Of a stretch of DNA of 64,000 bases, positions 19,331 to 30,954 are shown piece by piece. Under the pieces are notes generated by a model that did not search any database, was not told the DNA's origin, and was given only the letters and a program-made list of their open reading frames with translations. The stretch is from the NCBI GenBank assembly GCA_011037195.1, contig JAAEAF010004368.1:26320-90319 (forward strand). The letters run 5' to 3'. A program made the translations under genes and the position numbers. How positions within the stretch are numbered: the stretch's first letter is position 1; each line of letters begins with the position of its first letter. The stretch comes from Triatoma infestans (lineage: Eukaryota; Arthropoda; Insecta; Hemiptera; Reduviidae).

Positions 19331-20160
19331 AGTGTCCGTCGCGGGCGCCGTCCTCCTAGATGGATGTGAGATTTGGGCTAACGCCCTTAGAAAATCGAGA
19401 CACTGGAAAAAAATTTAGGCGTTTGTCCGCGGTACAAAGGAGGGGGGCGCTTAGAATAGCCACGGATGGTATCTGAGCCGGCCGTCTTAGTAATCCTTAG
19501 CCCGATTGATCTTCAGGCTAGAGAGAGACTGGAGGATTGGGAGTGCAAGGGAGTGCCGTCAATACGGGTGCCAGACTGAGGCCAGGCCAGCCACGCTGCG
19601 AAGGTGGCAGGAGCGTTGGGGGAACGAGCGTCGCGGTAGGTGGACCGCGAGTCTTTTCTCCAGTCTGTCTGAATGGGTAAGTAGGCGGCAGGGCGAAGTC
19701 GACTATTTCTTCACCCAATTTCTCACAGGGCATGGCTGTTTTGCAGGAGTACCTATGAAGAGTGGGTAAAGTGGGAACGTGCATCTACGGAGATCCAGAG
19801 AAGGATGAGCGTTCCATATCTTTTTTAGATGTGGCAGATGGGAGCGAGAACGGCCGAGGCTGGAATCCGAAATCGGTGGTGAAGGCCATGCTCGCCCGGG
19901 AAGACTGTTAGAACTGGATGGCTACTTTTGTCCGGACGATCCTATAGATGAAGATTGTAGACATGAATAGGCACCTCGACCACCTGAGGACGGGGTCCAG
20001 CTAGGCCGGAGGCAGCCCACGGTGGCGTTACGAGGCACCACCCTGTAGTAGTACTATAAGTAGTTCCGGAATGGACAAGTGCTTATGAGGGGGGGTTTAG
20101 TGGGTGCAAGTCCCACACTTTGTGCGAAGACATTTTCCTCCTCCATAAAAAAAAAAAAAT
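19331..20160 (+). pseudogene. R1-like LINE fragment, C-terminus and 3' UTR
   Basis: Plus-strand reading, with many stops and frameshifts, gives LLDGCEIWANALRKSRHWKK, then a linker, WVSRRQGEVDYFFTQFLTGHG, and the knuckle region with ERSISFLDVADGSENGR. The order CEIWA...HGEVDYxxTQxLTGHG is typical of the R1 clade. The 3' UTR (from about 19975) ends with A's at 20148-20160. The stretch 19568-20256 is the inverted partner of the cargo at 15232-15916 and includes about 95 bp beyond the A-tail. Confidence 0.7.
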
Positions 20161-20334
20161 TGTAAAAGTAATAATAATAACAGTGTTCCCATTTTTCAAT
20201 TAAATAAATTTTTAAGGTTTGGTTGAAATAGCTATAATATATTATTAATACTAAAGTAAAATAGAAGTTCTTCAATTAACATTTTTTTTGTTTATTTTAT
20301 ACTTGATTTCCTGAATACTGAAGTTCTTCTCAAC

Positions 20335-20560
20335 CTAAAACGGCTTTTAATTTTCTTCTCCACAGTTCTGTATCCTGGGTTTCTTCCCCTCACAATCCAA
20401 TCCCATATAAATATTCCTCCACTTCATCCATCCTTTCCGTCTCGGCCTTCCTCTTCTTTTTCTTCCTTCCACGTCCCAATCAAGGACCAGCCTCGGTAGA
20501 CTGCCCTCTCTCTCATCCTTCTCATATGGCCGTATCACATGCAGTTATTTATGAGATCTA
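20335..20560 (-). pseudogene. RTE-like LINE C-terminal remnant
   Basis: The minus-strand frame 20538-20347 reads GSLPRLVLDWDVEGRKRRGR and PRRKGWMKWRNIYMGLDCEG. The KRRGRPRRxWxD word followed by W and E residues is the usual C-terminal part of RTE-like endonuclease-RT proteins. No TSD seen. Confidence 0.5.
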
Positions 20561-20835
20561 ATTTGGTGCAGTTATTAATGAGATCTCTAACGGTTTAAGG
20601 CGTTGCAAATGCACCATCCCTGACTGGACACTTAATATATTAAACCTTTGAATATAAGTTTTTTTAAAGTCCATGGCCGCTAATTATCTGAGCGTTTATA
20701 ACTTAATGTTACATCATACTTCTGTCTTGAAATATTATTAATCGGGAAGTAATAATGTTGGACGTTAGAATATTTTTATGTTGAACTGCAGATATTTTGA
20801 AATTCATTTTGATATTTGAAGAGTGGTTGTCTTGA

Positions 20836-20866
20836 TTTGTGTGTGTGTGTGTGCGTGTGTGTATGA
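20836..20866 (+). repeat. (GT)n microsatellite
   Basis: About 15 GT units with one GC interruption, followed by a weak fragment of repeat X (20880-21010). Confidence 0.85.
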
Positions 20867-21010
20867 CGGACATATAAGTGGGTTTCAACAAAATATCTCA
20901 AAAAAAAAAAAATCGAAAAGTCACAGGAACCTCAAATTTGTTATTCTGTTTAGTTATTAATACCGCATCAGGTATACAAGTATTTACCCGCCCAAAAAAA
21001 CTTTTTTTTT

Positions 21011-21629
21011 TAAGACCAGCTGAATTACAAAAAAAAAAATTATATTAATTAAAGTAATAGAAATTTATATAAATATTTCACATCACATTTTTAATCAAAT
21101 GATATTATTTCATATTTTTACTGGTAGAAACTGAATTTTAACATATTTTTTGGAGGGAGGACTTACAGTTTTTATTATTATATTTTAGGAATTTATTTTA
21201 TCTAATTATATTTTAGTTCAAAGCGAATCATTTGTGAACTAATACGTATAAATAATTTCTTTGAATTGTTCATATTCTCACTAACAATTGAATTTTTTTT
21301 TTATTTTTTGAATACATGTAATTACGTAACAAATAAAGTATTCATGAATTTATAGCTAATTAAACTAGACAATTGTGTTAATGACAAGCTTTGTAGCTTT
21401 TAGAGAATTTGCCTCTTATAAATAATATAAACTGTATTACAGCAATCGTTAACCAAAATTATAATATAGTTATTAACAAATAATTGTAATTACACTCTGT
21501 TAATTCAATTACCTATTATTTTGAATCGTTTGCAAGTTGATCTAATTTGCTATTTTGGTTGAATTTATTAAACAAAACTAATTAATAATTTTTCTGTCGT
21601 AGTTTTTGGTTGATTGAATTTCAATCATA
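21011..21629. other. AT-rich DNA, nothing recognised
   Basis: About 620 bp; no coding frame or element boundary seen. Confidence 0.5.
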
Positions 21630-22990
21630 TAATGTAGCGTTAGATCTCGTTTATCTATGTCTAATCATCTAGCTGAAAGAATATCGGTTGCTAAGTTTGG
21701 CATTAATAGGTTATGGTCCGATTTTGTTTGTAATAAATTAGTACCTCCTTCGTCTAAATATAATTTTTTTAAAGCAGTTTCTCGTTCTATTGTGTGTTAC
21801 GCTGCCCAAATTTGGGGATTTCAGCTGCATGATTTGCTAGAAAGGTTTCACCGTTTTTTTTATTAAAAAATTATTTGGACTACCTGCATACACTCCTAAC
21901 TATATGCTTTTTCTAGAAACTTCCTCCACCCTTCTTCATGTATTTACTTTAAATTTGCATTTGAAAAAAGTATTCTGATTTAAACATTGGGTGTCCTTGG
22001 CTGAAAAATATTCTTGCGAGTTTGATTCAGGGTTGGATAGTTTTGACAAGTGGCAAGGTCAGTTGTCGACCATAGTGCAATGTTTGAGAATGAGGTATTA
22101 TGAGGAATGTGAACAGAGAGCCCGTCAGTCTATCCGGTTGTCCTTGTATAGAGATTTAAATTACTCTTTAGACGTTTTAAATTTAGAGTCTAGCACAGTG
22201 GAAGTTTCACTCGCGGATTTGGGTTGGTTTTTTAAGTTACGATGTGAATTGCTTTATTTAAATTATAACCCTTGGTTCGAAAGAGAGCCTAGTTGCTGCT
22301 CTTTGTGTAATCTCCGCGTGAGGGAGGATATATTCCACTTTTTGGGGGTTTGTCCGATACTTTCCGAATTCAGATATCCCTATTTAGGTGCAAAAACATT
22401 ATCAAAAGATCAGTTAGTTCAGCTTCTTAATGGGCACAATTTTATGAGCCTTATTAAATTTGCGCAGCAATCTTGGATTTATCGCCAAAATTTAGTTAAA
22501 GAATTTAACTTTACTTAGTTTCTATTATTTAGTATTCTTATTTTTTTTTTTTTTCTCTCTTATGTAATATCAATTAAAGTTTTAATTTTATTTAATTAAC
22601 TAATATGATGGTTTCTATTGTTGTGTTAGATAACTTTTATCTTCATTCTGTAATTTTCATTTTTAAGCACAAGCATTAGCTATGTACATTTGAATTATTA
22701 TAAAATAACATAGGTATTTTCATAATATTATGTATTTTGTGATTATCTTTGAGCGATCATCATTTTTGTTTGTCAAGTATTTCATGTTATTATTATTATT
22801 ATTATTATTACTTTCTTCTTCTTTTTTTAATTTTTTTTTATTTAGTTATTATTTTATTTTTTCTTCCTCATTATCAACCTCCGGCAGACGGTTTTACCAT
22901 GCCGTAGAATGTCAAGAATGTATTTTTGTAGTTACTTTGTCATTATGAAATAAAACATTATTATTATTATTATTATTAATGTAGCGTTAG
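21630..22990 (+). mobile_element. 5'-truncated LINE, family D, with 14-bp TSD and (ATT)n tail
   Basis: TSD TAATGTAGCGTTAG at 21630-21643 and 22977-22990. The element (21644-22976) holds the end of RT and the C-terminus, a 3' UTR with ATT and T-rich simple repeats, and ends ATGAAATAAAACATT(ATT)n. Confidence 0.85.
21657..22518 (+). pseudogene. LINE family D RT thumb and C-terminus
   Basis: First open part (21657-21866) reads SKYNFFKAVSRSIVCYAAQI and WGFQLHDLLERFHRFF, the segment after RT motif E. A one-base shift at about 21865 and a stop near 21977 break the frame. The second part (21991-22518, 175 codons) carries the knuckle CCSLCNLRVREDIFHFLGVC with trailing LSEFRYPYL. Only two lesions, so fairly young. 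Confidence 0.75.
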
Positions 22991-23095
22991 TTTTTAAATA
23001 TTTCCACTTTCAATAGATATTTTAGTGTTTCTTACATTTAGTAAGAGAAAGTAATGTATCGTGCTTCTTAAGTACGAAAAAAAAAGTTTTTAGCG

Positions 23096-23351
23096 AATAT
23101 ACGTGTGTATGCATATGTGAACGTAGGATTCCGTTTAGATCCTACCACCGGATCTGACACTGAAGGTTTCTGACGAATCTATTAGCACGAAAATGTGATT
23201 TAAGTGAATGTTTTTTCCAATTTTTCGCGATTTACTCTCGAAAACGGTACTAATGATTTTCTTAAAACTTCTCGAATACTGTCCTATACACATTAGATAC
23301 CTATAAATTTTATTTGAAACATTTTCTGCTTTTCACTAAAGTGAACCCATA
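23096..23351 (+). repeat. Dispersed repeat X copy
   Basis: Matches 36740-37060 in order: GTGTGTATGCATATGTGAACG, GGATTCCGTTTAGATCCTAC, GGATCTGACACTGAAGG, TTTTTCGCGATTTACTCTCG, TTTATTTGAAACATTTTC. Confidence 0.6.
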
Positions 23352-23725
23352 GGTAGGGGAGAGTGGGGCTTGTTGTTACAGGGGCATGTTGTTACAGTGC
23401 AATTTTTAAAAAAATCGGCTGTGAGAAGCACTTCCTAAGTGGTCAAAGTTGAGAGATATGTGAGTGCTGTTTGTTGTAAGCAGTTCCCACTAAGATTCTG
23501 TGGCATATTGCGGCATTGCATGACTTCCTCAAAATATCATAGTGAAAGCTACATTTTATTATTGAAACTGAAAGCTGTGATCTGAAAACTATTAAAGGTA
23601 AGACTTTCATACTTATGCTGTTAATTCGTACATCCTTAACCATAATTTCAATCCAATATGGTTGCGCTAGTATTCTTTGATCTACTGTTTACGAATTAAT
23701 TAGTGAAATAGCGTCAGTGGGGTTA

Positions 23726-24831
23726 GTTGTTACTAGGGAACGGATTCGTATGTATTTACATATTTTTTTCTAGGCAATTTACAGACGTTTTTCAACTAGA
23801 AGTATTCATACTGACACTTTTTAAGCCGTTTGAGTCTACTTTTATTTCACATATTTCCACATATTTGGATGTTATCGCATATTTATACATATTTTATCAA
23901 AATAAATAAATATTTCTACATATTTAATCAAAATATGTACATATTTTTTCATATTTTTCATTTTGGGCATATTTTCATAATTGGGAGGTGGTTGACAGGA
24001 ACTGTGAACCACAGACTGTAGGGCTGTGAATCACAGTGGGTACAATGGTTATTGTAATTTACACAGAATGCTGCTAAACAGTGACGGGCACTTGTTAGTT
24101 CTTTGAAGTTGTCTGACGTTGTCTGTTCTTTCAGCTCATTCGTTGAAGTGTCCGATTCATTTCGTTCGGTCACTTAGTGTATTCTTTTTTGGGTGAAATG
24201 CCACGAACATCGGCCTCAAACAGACAACTGGTTGCTAAATATCTTCGCGAGTTTCCAGCAGAACTTTTTCGAAGTGATGGAGACATTTTGTACTGCACAG
24301 CTTGTGACAAGCGCGTTTCTTGCTCTCAACGTTCCAAGTCACCCAACATATTGCCACCGGATCGCACATAGAGAATAAAAACAGAAAGAAAGAGAGGACG
24401 TCCTATCAAGCCTTCCTTACATCTCCATCATCAAGTAAGTCTACTCTGAGTACAGATCTGTGTCGGGCTTTGGTTAGAGCAGATATCCCTTTCCACAAAC
24501 TTAAAAATCCTCATTTCAAAGGATTCTTAGAGACCTATATTGGGGAAAAAATGCCTGACGAGAGCACAATCAGTTTCCCTAAAAACAAATTATTTTGTTC
24601 CTTATAAATTATTATAAATTGTAAAAATGTTCTTTTCTTGTATAAATAATTATAACTTGCCCCCCCCCCAAATTCCATTTTCATAAAAAAAAATGTCCAT
24701 TTTACTTAAATATTCCAGAAAATATTTTAAGAAAATCACATATTTTCCACATAATTGACGAAAATAAATGCATATTTTAATTAAATATTTGGCATTTTTA
24801 AATACATAAAAATCCGTTCCTTAGTTGTTAC
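23726..24831 (+). mobile_element. hAT transposon, internally deleted, 8-bp TSD
   Basis: The TSD GTTGTTAC at 23726-23733 and 24824-24831 is 8 bp, the hAT signature. Terminal inverted repeats TAGGGAACGGAT at the left and ATCCGTTCCTTA at the right bound a 1,090-bp element (23734-24823). It contains the start of a BED-finger transposase and AT-rich filler; the catalytic domain is deleted, so it is non-autonomous. It sits inside the pogo-like element and is therefore the younger of the two. Confidence 0.8.
24198..24580 (+). pseudogene. hAT transposase N-terminus (BED zinc finger)
   Basis: From ATG 24198: MPRTSASNRQLVAKYLREFP, then the BED finger [18 protein letters not shown] and, after a frameshift near 24337, [15 protein letters not shown] (C-x2-C ... 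H-x5-H). It continues [20 protein letters not shown] and GEKMPDEST. This is the N-terminal quarter of a hAT transposase of the type related to vertebrate CGGBP1-like proteins. The dimerisation and DDE parts are gone. Confidence 0.75.
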
Positions 24832-24909
24832 ACTTGGTTGCAGCATGTTGTTACAGTGTAACAACTTGTCACACTGCATAATATATCTTAAATCAAATCA
24901 CGGCAGATC

Positions 24910-25216
24910 TTAAAAGAAATGAAGCCCAAAAACAAGAAAAAAGAGAAAGTTGGCAATTCTAACAAAAAGAAAATCTGTATCTCTAAAGCTGCGTACAAGA
25001 ATCAAAAGTAATTCGGCACCATCAAGTTCCGGTGAAGAAGATGAAAACTGATTGAAATTTCTAAAACCTTGGCCACATTTAAAAGGTGGAGAAAATTGGG
25101 TTGAATGCATGCTCTGTGCAAAAGATGGGCCCATCCAAAATGTGTTAAAAATTATCCTGGATATATTTGCCACAATTGTCTCAGACTTAGAGATGGATTG
25201 TGACAGTGAATGAATG
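24910..25216 (+). pseudogene. pogo-like transposase C-terminus with PHD-like zinc motif
   Basis: Plus-strand frames give a basic Lys-rich stretch, NSAPSSSGEEDEN, then ENWVECMLCAK and, after a one-base shift, WAHPKCVKNYPGYICHNC. The W-x2-C-x2-C...WAHxxC...YxCxxC pattern is the usual C-terminal extension of insect pogo-like transposases. Stop codons and the shift show it is dead. Confidence 0.5.
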
Positions 25217-25609
25217 TTTAAGCATTTAAGTTTGTAGTAATCCATGTTTAGATCATAATCAAGTTGCTATTATTATTAAAATAAAGATCTGATAGTTTGT
25301 TTATTGAACATATTTCAGTTTTGTTTTCCTTAAAATAAACACCCAAACAAGTATTTTATACATTGTATAACAACTTACCCTTCGCTTATATTAACAAGCC
25401 CCACCGGAAGGGCAAGTTGTTACAGTATGCGCATTTTAATATTATTGTTAATTTTTTAAATATTATTTCAAATCTCAAAAAAAATATATAATTATAAGAA
25501 ATATGTGAGACAACAAATTAATCAATTTTCATCAATTTTTAGTGCAACATACAGCGATTAAACTGAAATTTGTCACAATAAGCCCCACCTTCTTCTACTT
25601 ATCTATGGT

Positions 25610-27090
25610 TTTATTAACTAAATAATATTATTATACAATAGAATATAGAAAGAAAATTGATGAAAAGTGAGACTTTACTGAATACTTGATATTTCACAGC
25701 AAAAGTAAAAACTTAACACTTTTATCTGAAACATTTTTCCACTAAAAATTGATATTAGAAGAGTTTTGGGGTCAGTTCGTATAAAATTAAAGTGACGCTT
25801 CATGTTCTTGAGACCGAAGGCGCCTACCATATCCACTCTGGTATGTATGAATACTAAACATCTACCATCTTCTTTTATCTACCATCTTACAATTTCAAAG
25901 ATAATTTATTTAAGTAATTGGAGTAAGAAAAAGTCCTGAAGTGTTACACACTAAAGTTTCGTTCATTTAATATTATCAGTAAGAATATAGGATAAATCAA
26001 AAAACGGATAATGAAGAAACTGGAATGTAATATCTTGTTAGAAAGGTAAAGTTAGAAGAAAGTGCTTTTGTTCAAATAATGCGCGACTATGTGAAATAAA
26101 CTGTGTAGAAGGCTAATTATTAATGTTAAGATAACTGCATAATAGAACCAACAATTTTTAGGCTAATTTCACATAAGTAAATATTGCAAAGATACTAGGG
26201 ATTGTCTGTAAAAAAAATAGCAATAACTGTTTATTAATAAAGTTTACAATGTTAAGTAAATGTTAAACAATTTTTTTTATTGCCTTATATATGTTATATA
26301 CATGTATATATAACACGCCCACTCACTAACTCAACCAACCACCCTTATCCAAACCCACATACTCATATATATCTAATTTTATTTATTCATTTTTTTTTGG
26401 CACACAAACACACACACATATATATATATCTAAATCTTACAATCAAGATGTGAAAAAGAAATCACTGTAAAAATGGTTACTGGGAAAAGTATTTCTATAG
26501 ATTAAAAAAAAAAGAAAAAAGAAGATTAAATTGTACAATCTGATGCAAAACATTCAGATAACTTTCTATTATCGAAACGATTATATTTGATCAATTTTTC
26601 TTTTGACTTGCAATCTTCTGTTAAACATTCAGTTTTCGGGCAGCTTCCCTCCACACATGTAAATAAATATATGTGACCTGTGTGGTAGCGTCTTCTGTAT
26701 TTAGCCACTTAGCAAAAGCTAGTAAAGGCACTTTTACAGTTAAGTCTAAATTCATAGATTCCCGAGGAACTTCTTAAAATCAATCCCCCTAAACTGTCTA
26801 CTAACAAATGTGTAAGGTTTATAAGTATGGGCATGCATTCCAAGTATAAAGAAAATCAAAATTTTAGAATTTTGTTTCAAATTTATGCGTGTTTCCTGAG
26901 AAGTAAAATTGGTATTGGAATCTCCACAATATTCAGTTGTAGGGGGGGGGGGCACTGAATGGTTATTTCAGGATGAGATACAAAAGAGAGTGGTTAGGAA
27001 AATTTAGACGAAGTAACACTAAGATTTAGGATAAAATTGGAAACGAACCAACTTCTTATCTCAAAAATTGATGAGACGAGTAAGTGGTGG
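25610..27090. other. AT-rich DNA with simple repeats; no gene recognised
   Basis: A repeat X 3' module is recognisable near 25915-25960 (GGAGTAAGAAAAAGTC). TA/CA simple repeats lie at 26285-26310 and 26400-26430. Minus-strand frames at 26708-26526 and 26955-26752 (60-67 codons) are unrecognised. Confidence 0.45.
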
Positions 27091-27995
27091 GGATTATTAT
27101 TATTATTATTATTATTCAAAGAAGGGGAGGGCGAAACCCTACGCTGTCCCAAGCCTCCCTGGGCCCATATAGCTACCCCTAAAGAATAACAACTACTGGG
27201 TCTGGAACAAAATTCCAGTCCCAGGTTTTACCCATCTAAGTTTCACCACAGACCGAACAAATCGGACCAAAACCTTAAAAACACATAGCTTAAGATCCTC
27301 TACCGACATCCTATTCCGGCCGAAGATCCTAAACCTAATCTCCTCACAGCCCAAACACTCCGTCATTAGATGCATGGGTGTTTCCACCTCCGTCTCACAA
27401 ACTCTACAAAAGGGGTCAGGCATGAGTCCCATTGTATAGAGATGTCTCCATAAACCACAACGCCCAGTGAGGAAGCCAACCAGATGCCTGAGAGAGGTCC
27501 GTGAAAAACAACGGATCCCGCTACTCAAAGCTCCGTCCGGACCCCCAATGAGCATCTTAGACTGCTGACAATCCACTGCACTCATCCATAAGGATGAGTG
27601 CTGTGAGGTCATCCACGTCCGAAAGCCCGACAAACATGTGTCAGAAGACACACCAACAGCAGGCTCTGGACCAATGAAAGGGAGAGAGGCACCTAATTTG
27701 GCAAACCTATCCACCTCCTCATTCCCAAAGATTCCCATATGACCTGGAACTCAGACCAGAAGCACATCATTCTATGAAGAAAGATCTTCCAGTCTTTTAG
27801 AACATTCCAACACCAATCTGGAAGTGAAGACACATGAGCTAAGCGCCTTCAAAGCAGCCTGGCTGTCCGAGCAGATACAAACGCCTTTTAAATTAGTGTC
27901 AAAGTAAAGTACGAGAGATGTTATAAAATTAGCATTAACAGTATATGGGAGGATATCCTCAAAGGGCTAATGAAGGAAAGTAATCGCATTATTTG
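27091..27995 (-). mobile_element. I-like LINE 3' portion with (AAT)n tail
   Basis: Minus-strand element: RNase H, C-terminal knuckle, short 3' UTR, then a tail of AAT repeats (ATT units at 27092-27116 on plus). (TAA)n tails are typical of the I clade. The 3' UTR words GGGTAGCTATATGGGCCC and CAGCGTAGGG match the tail of the SINE at 45261-45530. Confidence 0.75.
27193..27960 (-). pseudogene. I-like LINE RNase H and C-terminal knuckle
   Basis: Upstream part (27910-27760) reads CICSDSQAALKALSS (catalytic Asp of RNase H) and VPGH; then GIFGNEEVDRFAKLGAS (last RNase H motif) begins the 181-codon open stretch. It continues with HLVGFLTGRCGLWRHLYTMG and knuckle CRVCETEVETPMHLMTEC. One stop lies near 27775. 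RT and endonuclease are absent. Confidence 0.75.
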
Positions 27996-28119
27996 CTGCT
28001 ATTCTGATTGCTCCAGAATAAACCTGGACTGTCTGGAGTAGGAGCTTGGTTGCAGGGGTTGAACAAAGGAAGATCTGTGGCTTTAAAGAGGTATGGCCAT
28101 TAGTACATTAATGCTGTGT

Positions 28120-28330
28120 ACGAGTAGGATGCAAGAATGGCAGAAAGAGGCTGAAGTAATGAGGATATTTTCTGATACTCAAGCTGCCTTAAAGGCTTTA
28201 AATACGCAAAGCTGTAGCTGTAAACTAGTGGATGAATGTAGGAGAAGACTTAATAGCCTCGCTTAGTGGAGCAGGGTACAGCTCTTCTGGATAACTGGAC
28301 ATGCGTATATAGAGAGCTAATATGAATTCC
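28120..28330 (+). pseudogene. RNase H fragment of another I-like LINE, opposite strand
   Basis: Plus-strand reading gives IFSDTQAALKALNTQSCSCK, LVDECRRRLNSLA, then WSRVQLFWITGHAYIES. SDTQAALKAL holds the RNase H catalytic Asp. It is arranged head to head with the copy at 27091-27995, and no TSD is seen. Confidence 0.55.
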
Positions 28331-28371
28331 ACACTACCACTTTGTAGTTTCGAAACAGCATTAGCCATCAA

Positions 28372-28622
28372 TAAGTAATTTTGGGGGCGGGTGTTGGTGT
28401 AGTGGTTATGAGCATGGACTTGTAAGTGGGAGGACCCCAGTTCGAATCCAGCGTATAACTGCTAAATTTTATATTTGTTTAAAAAATGCTAATAGTAAAG
28501 TAGGTGCTCCCGCCCCCGTCCACGACACCTAATTTGGTAGTTGGACGTTAAGCCCGCCTAAAAAAATAGGCATTACTTTACTTTTTACTTTTACTTTTAC
28601 TAAGTAATTTTGAGATTTAGCA
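28372..28622 (+). mobile_element. Second tRNA-derived SINE family, 12-bp TSD
   Basis: TSD TAAGTAATTTTG at 28372-28383 and 28611-28622. The head has A box TGTAGTGGTTATGAGCA and B box GTTCGAATCC; the body contains GCTCCCGCCCCCGTCCACGA and CACCTAATTTGGTAGTTGGA; the tail is a CTTTTA repeat. It differs from the main SINE family in both body and tail. Confidence 0.75.
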
Positions 28623-28911
28623 ATGAAACAATGGTGGAAAAGGGAATTGGAGTAGCGCTGCAGGTACACTGTGGGGTGCCTCCAAGCTAAAAAAAAAGAT
28701 CAGTTCACATAATCAATCTATATCACCGTTCTATGCCATAGTCGCTCGCCCTGACTTGATAATTCCTCATTTCCCAGTTTGCTATTTGTTTAAGATCTTA
28801 TTGAACAGTAAGATCTTACTTAAATCGTTTCAGAATTAAAACATCACCAAATTGTAATTGTCCGTCTCTCTTGACTACAGAACTATGTTCGCCTTATCTC
28901 GCCTCTTCTAG

Positions 28912-28960
28912 AGAGAGAGGGGGTGAGAGAGAGAGAGAGAGAGACGGAGAGAGAGCATAT
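28912..28960 (+). repeat. (GA)n microsatellite
   Basis: Imperfect GA repeat with GGGGGT and ACGG interruptions. Confidence 0.85.
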
Positions 28961-30655
28961 CATCGATTACATTCTGAGCACTAGACAGACGTAAGACATT
29001 TTAACTCATTATCAATTAATTAAAAAATAATAACAATTTAAAAGAATATTGAATATTTTAAATAAAATAGATTTTTAAAATTTAGTTCATAAAAATTACC
29101 AAATAATATTATAGTACATAAATATAAAATCTATAGTAATACAAATATATAAAATAAATAATAAAAAAGATTCATTATATTTCTGTATTTGTTTGTCACT
29201 ATTTCTATTGTGTTTTTGTTTTATTATTAATATTGTTGATAATTTTGAACTCTATTAATGTTTTGTTTTATATTGTTTTCTTCTTTATTGTAAATGAATT
29301 CATTAATTGTTTTGTTTCATTCATATAATATATTCATTCGTATATTTATATATTTTAAATTGGAAATTAAATGGTAATAATCAATAATTCTATGTAACAC
29401 ATATTATTTTATTGTTTTTTTTTTTTTTTTTTTTTAATAAATTATTACCTGTATTACTTTACTTAATTGGAGCATGTAATTATGTAAATAAATTCTCTCT
29501 CATTAGTGTTTCTTCTCATGGAAAAAAAGAAAACAGAGAAGTTTAGTGCAATTTTATATATTTAATATTTAATTATAGTGTAAGTACTAATTAGTTAAAT
29601 AATTTAATATTTCCCCTTTTACTTTCCCCTTTTTCCAACTAATCGAAAATTTCAGTAAAATATATGTAGTTGAAAGAAATTATTAGTTATCAATGTATTA
29701 ATAATATATAGCAAGTTTAATCAAACTAGAAGCCAATATGGTCACTTTATTTATAGTGAACATATAAAACTTGGACTGGAATTATTTATTTCACTAGAAA
29801 TCTGAATTTCAATGGATAAACATTTCAAAGGAAGCACCTCATTAATTTTTATTTTTTTTTCCCACCAATTTCCTCTTAATATCCTTTATCCTAAATAACT
29901 ACCGGAAATTCAAGTATTGATCAACCAGTTGTATTCATGCAAAGCAAAAAAAAAAAGGAAAAACGTATTTTTTTTATATCAATATAGATTCTTTTTTTCT
30001 TTTTTTAAAAAAAAAACAAGTTTACTAGACATCTTCATAAACTAGATCACTCTGTCTACAGATTAGAGAAAATCTCATGGAAATTAGTTGTAATAGTATT
30101 TGTATAATAGTATTGAATGAAATTGAAGCAGTGAACTCCTTAATGATTATTCAAGTAAGAAAAAAAAAAGAAAAGACAATTTTAAGTAAAGTTTAAATCA
30201 AGTTTTTAACAAATTTTAGAAATTTTTATCATAATTATTATTGCATGTAATTGATTAATTCTAATGACACTTTTATACAATTTTGGATGATCCATTTTTT
30301 TATTTTTTTTTTGGATTATTTATAAATTCTTTATTTTTGACAGTCTTTATAAGTTCCGATATGTGACTGCGCTGTGGTTATAATAATTATTAAGTCCTAA
30401 CTTTATACAATGACATAAATAGTACTAGTGCTGTCAAGCTAAAAACTCTTGTGTCTAATGGCAGGATGATGAATGAGATGTTAATGTTAAAATAAATACC
30501 AGCTACTATATTCATAATATAATATTTTAGTATAATGAGTGAAGAAATAAAGAATATGAGAAAATAGAATAGCAATATTATTTGGTGATTATAAAATGGT
30601 CGCGTTGACTAGTAGATGAGTGGTATAGCTACTTAGAAATATTTCGGAATGGGTA
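28961..30655. other. Very AT-rich DNA, nothing recognised
   Basis: About 1.7 kb with A/T runs (T-run at 29413-29435). Minus-strand frame 30575-30390 is hydrophobic but matches nothing and lies in low-complexity sequence. Confidence 0.5.
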
Positions 30656-30667
30656 ACTTGATAAGAA

Positions 30668-30908
30668 CTAGATACGGATTAGCTAAGTGGTTAGCATACT
30701 GGACTCCCACGCGGAGGAGACCCGGGTTCGAGTCCAGCTGTGCTACCCTTAGATTTTTTCTTCATAGGAAGCCTCTTCAGTTCACTGTCCGGTGATGGAA
30801 GAGTGTTGTCTGTAACACTGTCCGGAGGCCGGCAGTGCACTGAGAAGGCTCCGGGCGCCAATGACCATAGATGTTGACGCGCCTTAAATTTTAAGAAAAA
30901 AAAAAAAT
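30668..30908 (+). mobile_element. tRNA-derived SINE, head type 2, tail type A
   Basis: Almost full length. A box TTAGCTAAGTGGTTAGCAT, B box GGGTTCGAGTCC, body CTTAGATTTTTTCTTC, GTCCGGTGATGG, GGAGGCCGGCAGTGCACTGA, tail GGCGCCAATGACCATAGATG...GCGCCTTAAA and an A-run to 30908. One of the best templates for the family consensus. Confidence 0.85.
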
Positions 30909-30954
30909 CACTGATTTGAAAAAGGGTTTTTGGCAGTGAGCTGAGTGATTGTTT

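Larger units (their letters stand above)
23352..25603 (+). mobile_element. pogo-like DNA transposon remnant, interrupted by a hAT element
   Basis: Left end GGTAGGGGAGAGTGGGGCTT and right end (reverse complement) GATAAGTAGAAGAAGGTGGG are imperfect terminal inverted repeats that share GTGGGGCTT-TTGT-ACA and are flanked by TA (23350-23351, 25604-25605), as in Tc1/mariner-type elements. A zinc-motif coding end is at 25077-25210. The rest of the transposase (DDE domain) is missing. Superfamily is inferred from TA target and the C-terminal motif only. Confidence 0.5.

Noticed and set aside
22730..22948. 72-codon hydrophobic frame
   Set aside because: Product of the ATT and T-rich simple repeats in a LINE 3' UTR.
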